64,000 nucleotides of DNA from Paraburkholderia solisilvae (GTDB lineage Bacteria > Pseudomonadota > Gammaproteobacteria > Burkholderiales > Burkholderiaceae): assembly GCF_902859875.1 (NCBI RefSeq), contig NZ_CADIKF010000008.1, forward strand, positions 62,001 to 126,000, in the 5' to 3' direction. Position 1 is the first letter of the stretch; every line of letters begins with the position of its first letter. Of the stretch, positions 8,028 through 16,267 are shown piece after piece. The notes under the pieces are model-generated. The model ran no database searches and was not told where the DNA came from. It worked only from the letters and a program-made list of their open reading frames with translations. Made by a program: the position numbers and the translations under genes.

Positions 8028-9041
8028 TCAGGCCTGCCAGTAAGACTCGTCAGCGAAGAGCGCCGCATAGAAGTCGAGGAATGCACGCACTTTCGACGAA
8101 ACGGTCTTCTTCGGCGGATACACCGCCCAGATCGCGGGCTCGCCATGGGACGTCTGCGCGTCCCAGTCCGGCAGCAGTTGCACGAGCCGCCCTTGCCGCA
8201 ATGCGTCAGCCGCGCTCCATGTGGGCAGTAGCGCGATACCGCAACCGGCAATCGCGAGTTCGAGCAGCGCGTCGGTATCGTTCGCGCGAATCCGGCCTCT
8301 CAGTTGCACCGCCACTTCGTTCTGCCGTGCGTGACGTCGCGTGCTCCGCCGTAAGCCCTGCGAGTGCGCCGAGTCTGGCTGCCCCGGCCGGCTCGATGCC
8401 GTACGCGCCGGCGCCGCCTCGCCGCTGCGCTTTACCAGTATCCACTTGTCGTCCGGTGCGAGCGAAAAGCGCAATGCCGTATGCGCGGGCAGGTCGGCCG
8501 GCGCGGCAGGCACACCATGCTGCTTCGTATAAGCCGGACTCGCGCAGATAATGCGTCGATGCCCGGCCAGCCGGCGCGCGACCAGTTGCGAATCGGGCAG
8601 CGCGCCGATGCGGATCGCCAGATCGATGCGCGCTTCGATGATATTCAACGGTTCATCGGTGATCACCGCATCGATGTCGATATGCGGATAACGCTTGATG
8701 AATCCGGGCAAGTGCGGAATTACATGCCGGCGCCCGAACGACGCCGGCATCGTCACGCGCAGCACGCCCTGCGGCGAGGCATTCAGCGATGACGCCGACT
8801 GCCGCGCTTCATCGAGGCTGTGCACCGCGGTCAATGCGTGCGTGCGAAACACGTAGCCGCCTTCGGTCAGCACGAGCCCGCGTGTCGAGCGGTTGAAAAG
8901 CGCGATGCCGAGATCGGCTTCGAGTTCGTTGATATGCCGCGACACCGTCGACGTCTTGACCTCCATCCGCATCGCGGCCTTGCTGAAGCTGCCGAGTTCC
9001 GCCGCATGAAGAAACGCGCGCACCGCAGCGAAATAGTCCAT
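8028..9041 (-). CDS. LysR-family transcriptional regulator with internal insertion
   Basis: 337 residues from ATG 9041 (MDYFAAVRAFLHAAELGSFSKAAMRMEVKTSTVSRHI), a standard LysR N-terminal winged helix followed by a substrate-binding domain. Between about residues 205 and 244 there is an Arg/Ser/Ala-rich stretch (RSGEAAPARTASSRPG and onward) where family members usually run straight from the W-x-L strand into the V-x-L-R-G-R strand. This makes it longer than the usual 300-310 residues. It is divergent from the bicupin gene at 9281, which it likely controls. Confidence 0.9.
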   Translation of the reverse strand: MDYFAAVRAFLHAAELGSFSKAAMRMEVKTSTVSRHINELEADLGIALFNRSTRGLVLTEGGYVFRTHALTAVHSLDEARQSASSLNASPQGVLRVTMPASFGRRHVIPHLPGFIKRYPHIDIDAVITDEPLNIIEARIDLAIRIGALPDSQLVARRLAGHRRIICASPAYTKQHGVPAAPADLPAHTALRFSLAPDDKWILVKRSGEAAPARTASSRPGQPDSAHSQGLRRSTRRHARQNEVAVQLRGRIRANDTDALLELAIAGCGIALLPTWSAADALRQGRLVQLLPDWDAQTSHGEPAIWAVYPPKKTVSSKVRAFLDFYAALFADESYWQA

Positions 9042-9145
9042 GGTGATGAGCAGGTGGTCGAAAAGGTGAATGACGCGAGGCCGAAATGCCGCTGCGAGAC
9101 CCGCATGGGCTCGAACCGGTGAGCGCACCGCTGCGTGCACGGCGT

Positions 9146-9167
9146 TGCAACGGAACATAACGTTGCA
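9146..9167. promoter_or_regulatory. Inverted repeat in the divergent LysR/bicupin promoter region
   Basis: TGCAACG, 8 bases, then CGTTGCA: perfect 7-bp arms about 105 bp from each of the two divergent start codons. A dyad in this place is typical of a LysR-type recognition site. The assignment is inferred from position and symmetry only. Confidence 0.45.
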
Positions 9168-9280
9168 GCGCGCAATTGGCTAGCCCTTTTTTGCAAAGCA
9201 GATTCGCGCTTGCGGCCGTTCAACGCAACGCCGGCCCGTCCTACAGTGACGTCAACGCAGTCACTTAACGGAGGGCAATC

Positions 9281-10237
9281 ATGCTGGACCAAACCGATGC
9301 TGCAACCCTGGCAATGAACGATGCGCTCGGCGCCGACGCGCAATACTTCGAGTACACGTCTTCGGCGAATCCGATCGGCGCGAAGCTGATCTCACGCGTG
9401 CCTTATCGCACATTTCACGCGTCGCTGTACGACAGCGGCCCGACGCGCATCGTGCCGCTCGATCTTTCCGCGGAACTCGGCTGCGCGGCGCCCGCGACCG
9501 GCCCCGCACTTGCCGCGCACTTCGTGCGTATCGTCGCGGGCGAGCAGACCGAATTCGCACCCAATGCGACATCGCTGCTGTTCTATGCGATCGACGGGTC
9601 GGGCATCGCATCGCAGGGCGACATACGCTTCGCGTTTGCCAAGGGCGACTTCTTTACGATGCCGGGCGGCGCGCCCGTGCGGGTTACTGCCGATTCCGCG
9701 GCTGATTCGACCACGCGCCTCTACTACGTGAACGACGCGCCGCTGCTCGCGTATCTGGGCGTGAGCGCGAGCGTCGCACGCTTTACACCGACGCTGTACC
9801 CGGCGGCGCGCGCCGAGGAAGCGCTGCGCAAGGTATCGGGCGCGCCCGGTGCGAGCCAACGCAATCGCGTGAGCATCCTGCTGGGCAATGCGCGCTTTCC
9901 GCAAACGCGCACGGTCACGCATTCGCTGTGGGCGATGTTCGGCGTCGTCGCGCCGAACACGATGCAAAAGCCGCATCGCCATCAGTCGATTGCGCTCGAC
10001 TTCATCTCCGCTTGCCAACCCGGCTGCTATACGCTGGTGGGCACCGAGCTCGACGAGCACGGACAGATCGTGAAGCCGCAGCGCGTCGACTGGGAGCCCG
10101 GCATGGCGTTCGTCACGCCGCCCGGCTACTGGCATGCGCACTTCAACGAGTCGGGTGAAAACGGCTATGTGATCCCGATTCAGGACGCCGGCTTGCAGAC
10201 TTATCTGCGCTCGCTCGACATCCGTTTTGCGCACTGA
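9281..10237 (+). CDS. Bicupin protein, gentisate 1,2-dioxygenase-like
   Basis: 318 residues, with GGAGGGCAATC ahead of the ATG. The C-terminal cupin carries the metal-ligand pattern (KPHRHQS around residue 228, WHAHFNESG around 287), while the N-terminal barrel (residues 80-160) has no equivalent His set. This fits gentisate/1-hydroxy-2-naphthoate dioxygenase relatives, in which one barrel holds Fe(II). The protein is a little short for a true gentisate dioxygenase (about 340-380), so a ring-cleavage role is a guess. Divergent from a LysR regulator. Confidence 0.7.
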   Translation: MLDQTDAATLAMNDALGADAQYFEYTSSANPIGAKLISRVPYRTFHASLYDSGPTRIVPLDLSAELGCAAPATGPALAAHFVRIVAGEQTEFAPNATSLLFYAIDGSGIASQGDIRFAFAKGDFFTMPGGAPVRVTADSAADSTTRLYYVNDAPLLAYLGVSASVARFTPTLYPAARAEEALRKVSGAPGASQRNRVSILLGNARFPQTRTVTHSLWAMFGVVAPNTMQKPHRHQSIALDFISACQPGCYTLVGTELDEHGQIVKPQRVDWEPGMAFVTPPGYWHAHFNESGENGYVIPIQDAGLQTYLRSLDIRFAH

Positions 10238-10521
10238 TCCGCACGCGCTTTTGTGCCCCGCCGGCGGGTCGCTCGGCTCGCGGCAGAGCGGCAGCGCACG
10301 CGCCGACGCGCCGCGCGCAGCGCCCCGGCGAACGCGTGCGATTGCTCATACGATCGCACGCGAGCCCTGCCCCGCAAGCCTTTGCCGCTCATGAAACAGC
10401 TCGACATAGTTTTCTAACAGACTTCGCGAGGCCGCCCTTCTATAGTTCGATCCGTCGCCACGCAATGCAGTACGAAGCATTGCGAAGTGGCCCGAACCGC
10501 CCGAACCTCGAAGGACTTGCC

Positions 10522-11571
10522 GTGAACACCCAATCGAACGTCGCTCCCATCGGCCGCGTGACGCCGGCCTCCACCGCACCGGCCGCGCGCTCGCGCAACA
10601 CGGTGCGCCGCCTCGCCATCACTGCCGCGGCGGCCGTGCTCACGCTCGGCAGCGCATCGGCGTGGGCCGGCTGGGCGCACGGCGGCACCGCATACACGTC
10701 GCACGGCACGTACAGCGGCGGGCACTACACGTCGTGCGGCGGCAACAGCTGCTCGCATGCGGGCGGCGCGGTCGGGCCGTACGGCGGCGTCGGCACCAAC
10801 AGCGGCACGGTCACGCGCACCGCGCCGGGTCAATTCTCGAACTCGGGCACCGCGGTCGGCCCTTATGGCAACTCGGTCCAGCACGCCGGCAACACCAGTT
10901 GCGCGGGCGGCAGCTGTTCGCACACCGGCTCGATGACCGGCTCCAACGGCAATACCGCGACCACGTCGGGTAGCGTGACGCGCACGGCGCCGGGCCAGTA
11001 TTCGTCGTCGGGTACGATCACCGGGTCGAACGGCAACACGGTCAACCATTCGGCGTCGACTAATTGCGCGGGCAATGCGTGCTACCGGTCGGGCACGGCC
11101 ACCGGCAACGACGGCGGCACGGTCACGCATTCGGGCAGCGCGACGCGCGTGTCGAGCGGCACGGTGGTCACGACCGGCAGCGTCACCGGCACGCACGGCA
11201 CAACCGTCACGACGAGCGGCTCGGTGACGACGGTAGGCGCGACGGTCGCGGTCGGCGCCGCGCCGGTGGTGGTTGCGCCGCCGCCGGCCGTCTACGTGCC
11301 GCCGCCCGCGCCGGCCGTCGTGGTCGCTGCGCCGCCCCCGCCGCCGGCAGTGGTGGTGACCGCGCCTGTCGCGTACGTGCCGCCGCCGCCGAAGACGGTC
11401 TATGTCGCGCCGGCGCCTGCAAAGACGGTCTACGTTGCTCCGCCGCCGCCGAAAGCCGTGGTGTACGTCGCGCCGGCCCCCGTTGTGTATGTCGCACCGA
11501 AGCCGCGGCCCGCGGTCTGGGTGCCGGGACATTGGGTCGGGCGCGTGTGGATTCCGGCGCACTGGGTTTGA
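10522..11571 (+). CDS. Secreted repeat protein with three 55-residue CX4C repeats and a Pro/Val-rich tail
   Basis: The GTG at 10522 has GAAGGA six bases upstream, giving 349 residues. A signal peptide (about 30-49, ending SASAWA) precedes three repeats whose Cys pairs fall at 72/77, 127/132 and 182/187, a period of exactly 55 residues. Each repeat contains a CxGxxC(S/Y) element followed by a TxTRTAPGQ(F/Y)S(N/S)SGT-like stretch. A Val/Pro-rich region with VYVAPPPPK-type units follows, and the end (WVPGHWVGRVWIPAHWV) looks like a YXWGXW motif. Probably a surface or cell-envelope protein. Function unknown. Confidence 0.8.
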   Translation: MNTQSNVAPIGRVTPASTAPAARSRNTVRRLAITAAAAVLTLGSASAWAGWAHGGTAYTSHGTYSGGHYTSCGGNSCSHAGGAVGPYGGVGTNSGTVTRTAPGQFSNSGTAVGPYGNSVQHAGNTSCAGGSCSHTGSMTGSNGNTATTSGSVTRTAPGQYSSSGTITGSNGNTVNHSASTNCAGNACYRSGTATGNDGGTVTHSGSATRVSSGTVVTTGSVTGTHGTTVTTSGSVTTVGATVAVGAAPVVVAPPPAVYVPPPAPAVVVAAPPPPPAVVVTAPVAYVPPPPKTVYVAPAPAKTVYVAPPPPKAVVYVAPAPVVYVAPKPRPAVWVPGHWVGRVWIPAHWV

Positions 11572-11639
11572 GCGGCACGCCCGGCTCACCTGAACCTGAA
11601 GGTTTGCGAGGCGACGCTCGAAAACCTGAAAGCCAAAGA

Positions 11640-11681
11640 GGCGCGGGCCGGAACCGGATCACACCGGTTCCGGCCCGCGCC
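11640..11681. terminator. Strong 18-bp hairpin between convergent genes
   Basis: A perfect 18-bp stem: GGCGCGGGCCGGAACCGG at 11640-11657 pairs with 11664-11681 across a 6-base loop (ATCACA). It sits between the convergent ends of the repeat protein gene (plus) and the DUF6622 gene (minus) and probably ends both transcripts. It has no long T-tract. Confidence 0.7.
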
Positions 11682-11707
11682 ATTTCGTCCTGATAGCGGG
11701 AAGCGAT

Positions 11708-12229
11708 CTACAGATTCTCATTGACCGGCAACCCCGGCTGCACACGAAAGCGCATCCAGTAGATCAAAAAACGTCCGGCGAAAATACCCGCGACGATGCC
11801 CGATACGAGCGCGTCGAGCACCACATAGCCCGAGTCGGCCGGCACCGGCGCCGACGTCGCAAGCTCGACGCCGAGCCAGAACTTCGATGCGAACGTCACG
11901 AGAATCAGAATGAGCGACACAGCCGAGCCCGGCAGCGTGACGGTCTTCTGCGAGCGGTCGACAGTGAAGCGGCTCTTACGCGCGATGAACGCGCCCGCGA
12001 GCAGCCCGACGGCTACGCCGAACACCCATGCGCACGCCGCCTGCCAGCCCGCGGCCGGCTCTGTCGCGAGGTGCACGATGCCCCAGACCGCGAACACCAC
12101 CGGCACGATTGCAAGCTTGCCGAGCGGCGCGGTCCCGCCGTTGAGCGCCTTGACGCCGCGCGACAGTAGAAACACCAGCAGAATCCACACCCATACCGGT
12201 GTGCCGCGCACGATCTGTTCAAAGGTCAT
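11708..12229 (-). CDS. DUF6622-type integral membrane protein
   Basis: 173 residues from ATG 12229 (GGAGACG upstream). The protein is mostly hydrophobic, with about five or six membrane segments (VWVWILLVFLLSRGVKAL near the start, then AIVPVVFAVWGIVHLA, WVFGVAVGLLAGAFIA, SLILILVTFASKFWLG, ALVSGIVAGIFAG). A short polar loop (SRFTVDRSQKTVTLPGS) lies mid-protein. This layout matches DUF6622, an inner-membrane family of unknown role. The reading frame extends upstream, but the extra N-terminus is not hydrophobic and has no good start. Confidence 0.75.
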   Translation of the reverse strand: MTFEQIVRGTPVWVWILLVFLLSRGVKALNGGTAPLGKLAIVPVVFAVWGIVHLATEPAAGWQAACAWVFGVAVGLLAGAFIARKSRFTVDRSQKTVTLPGSAVSLILILVTFASKFWLGVELATSAPVPADSGYVVLDALVSGIVAGIFAGRFLIYWMRFRVQPGLPVNENL

Positions 12230-12622
12230 GGTCGTCTCCGACAAGCGTCCAGACAGCGTCACGCGAATATTCACCCGCGGCTGACGGCGAGGCAAGGCCG
12301 CGCCGAACAAAAATGCTTCGCCGCGTATGCCATGCCTTCGCATGAACCGCGTCGCAACAGAAGTTGGACGCTCTCGTGCAGGAAATCGTGCAGCCCCAGA
12401 TACGCGGATTCGCTGCACCGCACCCTATCATCAGCACGGCGATCGATCTTTTTCTCAAGGAGTCCGCATGTATTTCCCGTGCCACGCCACCGTCGCCATC
12501 CCCGAAGCAACGCGCTTCGCGCGCAGCAACCAGTGGATACGTCCACAAGCCCGCCGCTCATCCATGGGTTTCCCCACTACAATCGACCTTGGCACGTAAC
12601 CGAACGGTTGCCTATCACCGAC
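12230..12622. other. Divergent intergenic region with one small ORF
   Basis: Holds the promoters of the DUF6622 gene and of the ArsR-type regulator. The only coding candidate is a 43-codon frame at 12468-12599, listed separately. Nothing else is supported. Confidence 0.4.
12468..12599 (+). CDS. Candidate 43-residue small ORF or leader peptide
   Basis: ATG 12468 has a near-ideal AAGGAG site five bases upstream, in the gap before the ArsR-type regulator. The peptide (MYFPCHATVAIPEATRF and onward) matches nothing I know and has no signal peptide or membrane segment. It ends 23 bases before the regulator start, so it could be a leader or a small protein cotranscribed with it. Only the ribosome site supports it. 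Confidence 0.3.
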   Translation: MYFPCHATVAIPEATRFARSNQWIRPQARRSSMGFPTTIDLGT

Positions 12623-12955
12623 ATGGACGACGACGCCGTTTTCCGCGCCCTTGCCGACGCGAGCCGCCGCCTGCTACTCGACCGGCTGCATGAACGCAAC
12701 GGCCAGACGCTGGTGCAACTCTGCGCAGGGCTCGATATGACACGCCAGGCGGTTGCGAAACACCTGGCGTTGCTCGAATACGCGAACCTCATATCAACCC
12801 GGCGCCAGGGCCGCGAAAAGCTGCATTTCCTGAACGTGGCGCCGATCAACGAGATCGCCGAGCGCTGGATCGGCAAGTTCGAGCGTCCGCAATTGCCGGT
12901 GCCGTCCGAACTGAAGCACGCACTCGAGCACCCGGACGGCGAACCCACCGAATGA
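12623..12955 (+). CDS. ArsR-type winged-helix transcriptional regulator
   Basis: 110 residues from ATG 12623. The protein is a compact winged helix: FRALADASRRLLLDRLHERNGQTLVQLCAGLDMTRQAVAKHLALLEYANLI, followed by a wing (RQGREKLHFLN). This is the ArsR/SmtB pattern used by regulators often paired with AHSA1 domain genes, but no such partner is adjacent here and the metal-binding Cys motif of ArsR proper is absent. The signal sensed is unknown. Confidence 0.8.
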   Translation: MDDDAVFRALADASRRLLLDRLHERNGQTLVQLCAGLDMTRQAVAKHLALLEYANLISTRRQGREKLHFLNVAPINEIAERWIGKFERPQLPVPSELKHALEHPDGEPTE

Positions 12956-13118
12956 CGCCCGCAAGCGCCGTGCAATGCGACGCCGGGCGGACTACGCTGA
13001 AAAGCAGCAGGTTCGTGAATTTCATATCTATCCGCTGACGGGGAATCGAACCGTCCGACGAACGCCGCACTGTGTTCTGCTGCTCAGCACTGTTTTGTGC
13101 CTGCCTCGCGCGGGCCGC

Positions 13119-13141
13119 CGACGCTACGCTAGCGTGCGTCG
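13119..13141. repeat. Nested hairpin upstream of the CFA-like gene
   Basis: CGACGC and GCGTCG arms enclose the 10-bp palindrome ACGCTAGCGT with a one-base bulge. It lies 32 bases upstream of the methyltransferase start, where it could be an operator or a structure in the leader RNA. No T-tract follows. Confidence 0.35.
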
Positions 13142-13172
13142 CAAACAGAATCATCGAACGGAGACAGCACGA

Positions 13173-14429
13173 ATGCGCAGCAGCCTGCCGGACGCAACAG
13201 CGGTCGACCGCTGGGCCGAACGCGCGCGCGGCACGCTGAACCTGCCCGCGGTACTGCATCTATGGAGCGGCAACGCCTACCCGCTCGGCACGCACCGCAC
13301 GCCGCCGCGTATCGACATTCGCGCCCTTGATGCATCGGCGCTGCCGCTGCTGTTCAACGGCAGCCTCGATGCATTATGCGAAGCGTATGTGAAACAGCGC
13401 ATCGACGTGCGCGGCGTACTGCCCGATATCGTCGACGTCGCGCTGCAGCTGGCGCAACTGGGCGCGCCGCAGCCGCACGACACCGCGCACGCGGCGCGAT
13501 CGCGCCGCGCTTCGGAGCCGTCCGCGTCTGCGCGGCCGTCCCTGCCTGCGCATTCGCGCCCGCCCTCGCTCGAAGCGGACCGCGAACTCGAACTGCTGCG
13601 TTACCGCTACGATCTGTCGAACGATTTCTACCGGCTGTGGCTCGACGACAATCTCATCTACGCGCCCGCCCATTTCGAACAGCCCGGCACCCCGCTCGAA
13701 CTCGCACAAACCGACGCACTCGACCGCATGCTCGACCAGCTCGGTCTGCAGCCGCAACATACGCTGCTCGATATCGGCTGCGGCTGGGGCGCGCTCGTGA
13801 TCCGCGCGGCGCAACGCACCGGCGCACGCTGTCTCGGCATCACGCAATCGGAGTCGCAGTACCAGCTCGCGACCGAACGCGTGCGCGCGGCAGGCCTGTC
13901 CGATCGCATCGAAATCCGCCTGACCGACTATCGCGCGCTGGCTGGACGCTACGACCGTATCGCGGCCGTCGGCCTCGACGCGCCGACCGCCCCGCGTGCG
14001 CTGACGCGGCGTCTCGCGCAGCTTGCCGGTCTGCTTGCCGACGACGGCATCCTGCTCACGCAGGTGATCACGTCGGCCCGCGCCGCGACGGATCGCGCCG
14101 CGTTGCCGGGCATCGCCGCCGCGGGCCGCTACGTGTTCCTGTCCGCGCAACTTCCGCCCATATCGTTCGCGTTGCGTGTGCTGCAACGCAGCAGCCTGCA
14201 GGCGCTCGATGTCGAGGATCTGCGGCGCCACTATGCGCAGACGCTGCAATGCTGGCTGCAACGCTTCGAGCAGAACGCCGCGCTGATCCGCGACGCGATC
14301 GGCGAGACCAAATTCCGCATCTGGCGCGTGCATCTGGCGGGACGCGCATACGCATTGACGGCCGGGCACACCGCGCTGCACCAGATCGTCGCGCGCAAGG
14401 CCGGACGAGCCGCCGCGCAAAGACGGTAA
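13173..14429 (+). CDS. CFA-synthase-family SAM methyltransferase with altered active site
   Basis: 418 residues from ATG 13173. The C-terminal half has the cyclopropane-fatty-acid synthase layout: YRYDLSNDFYRLWLDD (residues 144-159), SAM motif LLDIGCGWGAL (198-208), GITQSESQY, the DYRALAGRYDRI segment and YVFLSAQLPP. However, by alignment to E. coli Cfa from memory, the bicarbonate ligands Cys139, Glu239 and His266 fall on Pro165, Ala270 and Gln297. A Ser/Pro/Arg-rich linker (residues 100-133) joins a short N-terminal domain. The fold and SAM site look intact; the reaction may not be cyclopropanation. Membrane lipid is the usual family substrate. It stands alone. Confidence 0.8.
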   Translation: MRSSLPDATAVDRWAERARGTLNLPAVLHLWSGNAYPLGTHRTPPRIDIRALDASALPLLFNGSLDALCEAYVKQRIDVRGVLPDIVDVALQLAQLGAPQPHDTAHAARSRRASEPSASARPSLPAHSRPPSLEADRELELLRYRYDLSNDFYRLWLDDNLIYAPAHFEQPGTPLELAQTDALDRMLDQLGLQPQHTLLDIGCGWGALVIRAAQRTGARCLGITQSESQYQLATERVRAAGLSDRIEIRLTDYRALAGRYDRIAAVGLDAPTAPRALTRRLAQLAGLLADDGILLTQVITSARAATDRAALPGIAAAGRYVFLSAQLPPISFALRVLQRSSLQALDVEDLRRHYAQTLQCWLQRFEQNAALIRDAIGETKFRIWRVHLAGRAYALTAGHTALHQIVARKAGRAAAQRR

Positions 14430-14679
14430 GCGTGTGCGGGACGCGCAGCGCAACACCGCGCAGATGCCGAAATGACCGCACGCTCGCACGTCCGCACACC
14501 CGGCTAACTGTGCTCTATGGAAGGCGTCCGCTCTGTACGCGCGCAGCACACCTCAACCGCCCTATTCTGACGATAAGGCGCATCTGCGCGGCGCAGCCGA
14601 CCGTCGCCGCACCTACGCCAGTCGCACCGACCGGGCCAATCACGGCCAGGCCGCGCGCGCCGCGCCCCGAGGATCTGCG

Positions 14680-15846
14680 TTGAGCACAGTCTGTTTTCCG
14701 GAAGCTGAAGCCGAGCCGTCCACGCGATGGACCGACGCGCTGCTGCGTGCGCCGTCCACGCGCACCTCCGCAGCCGGGTCCGCCCCCGGACTCGCGATGT
14801 CGAACACGCAGGAAGACTGCGTCGACGCGCTGGGCCGTCCGTTGAAAGACCTGCGGCTCTCGGTCATCGACCAGTGCAACTTCCGCTGCACATACTGCAT
14901 GCCGAAGGACGTATTCACGAAGGACTATCGCTTTCTGAGCGCATCGGAGCGCCTGTCGTTCGACGAGTTGACGACGCTCGCGGGCGCGTTCGTGCGCCTC
15001 GGCGTCGACAAGATCCGGCTGACCGGCGGCGAGCCGCTGCTGCGCAAGGACCTCGAACGCCTGATCGAGCGCCTCGCCGTGATGAAAACGCGCAGCGACA
15101 GGCCGGTCGAACTCGCGCTCACGACCAACGGCTCGCTGCTCGCCGCCAAGGCCCGCGCGCTGAAAGCGGCCGGCCTGCAGCGCGTGACAGTCAGTCTCGA
15201 CAGCCTCGACGACGACGTATTCCGGCGCATGAACGGCGCCGACTTTCCGGTTTCGCGCGTGCTCGAAGGCATCGAAGCCGCGTGCGCGGCGGGGCTCGGG
15301 CCGGTCAAGGTGAACACCGTTGTCGAGCGCGGCGTCAACGATCATCAGATCGTGCCGCTCGCGCGCTATTTCCGTCACAGCGGCGTGACGGTGCGCTTCA
15401 TCGAGTTTATGGACGTCGGCGGCGCCGCTTCGTGGACGCAGCGCGGCGTGTTCACCTCCACCGATGCGCGGCGCGCGCTCGAACAGGTGTTTGCGTTGCG
15501 CGCCGGCACGCAACACAAGCTGAGCGATACCGCACAGGTCTATCGATACGCGGACGGCGCGGGCGAAGTCGGCTTTATCTCGAGCGTGTCGCAGCCGTTT
15601 TGCGGCGACTGCACGCGGGCGCGCGTCAGTGCGGACGGCAAGCTGTTCCTGTGCCTCTTCGCGACCGATTCGTTCGACTTGCGCCGGCTCGTGAAAAGCG
15701 GCTGCAGCGCCGACGATCTCGCCGGCGAAATTCGCGCCGTCTGGACGCGCCGCGGCGACCGCTATTCGGAACTGCGCGAAGAAACACGCGCCGCCGAAGG
15801 GAAAAAGCGCTACCCGACCGTGCGTATGTCACTAGTCGGCGGTTAG
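14680..15846 (+). CDS. moaA: GTP 3',8-cyclase MoaA
   Basis: 388 residues from a TTG at 14680 behind GAGGAT; an internal ATG (residue 40) is an alternative start. The first cluster motif CNFRCTYC gives C66, C70 and C73; the C-terminal motif FCGDCTRARVSADGKLFLC binds the second cluster; the protein ends with the conserved Gly-Gly tail (VGG). MoaA converts GTP to 3',8-cyclo-GTP, the first step of molybdenum cofactor synthesis. The N-terminal 50 residues are longer than usual. The downstream molybdopterin oxidoreductase would need this cofactor. Confidence 0.93.
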   Translation: MSTVCFPEAEAEPSTRWTDALLRAPSTRTSAAGSAPGLAMSNTQEDCVDALGRPLKDLRLSVIDQCNFRCTYCMPKDVFTKDYRFLSASERLSFDELTTLAGAFVRLGVDKIRLTGGEPLLRKDLERLIERLAVMKTRSDRPVELALTTNGSLLAAKARALKAAGLQRVTVSLDSLDDDVFRRMNGADFPVSRVLEGIEAACAAGLGPVKVNTVVERGVNDHQIVPLARYFRHSGVTVRFIEFMDVGGAASWTQRGVFTSTDARRALEQVFALRAGTQHKLSDTAQVYRYADGAGEVGFISSVSQPFCGDCTRARVSADGKLFLCLFATDSFDLRRLVKSGCSADDLAGEIRAVWTRRGDRYSELREETRAAEGKKRYPTVRMSLVGG

Positions 15847-15883
15847 TGCACCACGGCGCCGCGCGCCGGTCGCGTTGCGCGCA

Positions 15884-16201
15884 TCACGAACCGCTAAACA
15901 GATCGGCACACACCTGCACACCCTGTTCGGTCAGCGCTGCCGTACCGGTCCCATCCGGCCGCAACTCGACATCGACGAGGCCGCCCGCCGTCAATTCGGT
16001 CAACAGGCGTCGCAGCGTGCTCATCGGCAGTTGCACGCGCTTGCTGAGCTTCGCAAGCGACCACGGTTTATCCGGCGCTTCATTGCGCGCTTCCCATAAC
16101 TCGCCGAGCACCGCAACCAGCTGCACTTGCGGATCGCTCATATCCAGCGCGCCGTTGTGCGATTGCGGATCGTCTTGCGGGTTGTCTCCGTTCGAAGTCA
16201 T
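15884..16201 (-). CDS. Small winged-helix regulator (MarR/ArsR-like)
   Basis: 105 residues. After a polar N-terminus (MTSNGDNPQDDPQSHNG) comes a winged helix: LWEARNEAPDKPWSLAKLSKRVQLPMSTLRRLLTELTAGGLVDVE, then a wing ending in TGTAALTEQG. This is a DNA-binding fold of the MarR/ArsR type with no obvious sensor domain. It lies on the opposite strand, 37 bases beyond moaA, and next to the MocR gene, so it may share a transcript with neither. Target unknown. Confidence 0.7.
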   Translation of the reverse strand: MTSNGDNPQDDPQSHNGALDMSDPQVQLVAVLGELWEARNEAPDKPWSLAKLSKRVQLPMSTLRRLLTELTAGGLVDVELRPDGTGTAALTEQGVQVCADLFSGS

Positions 16202-16267
16202 CTGTGCCTCGCTTTTATAGGTTGACTGCGTTTCGCGCGACAGCCTGCACGTGACACGTGCAAGCGC

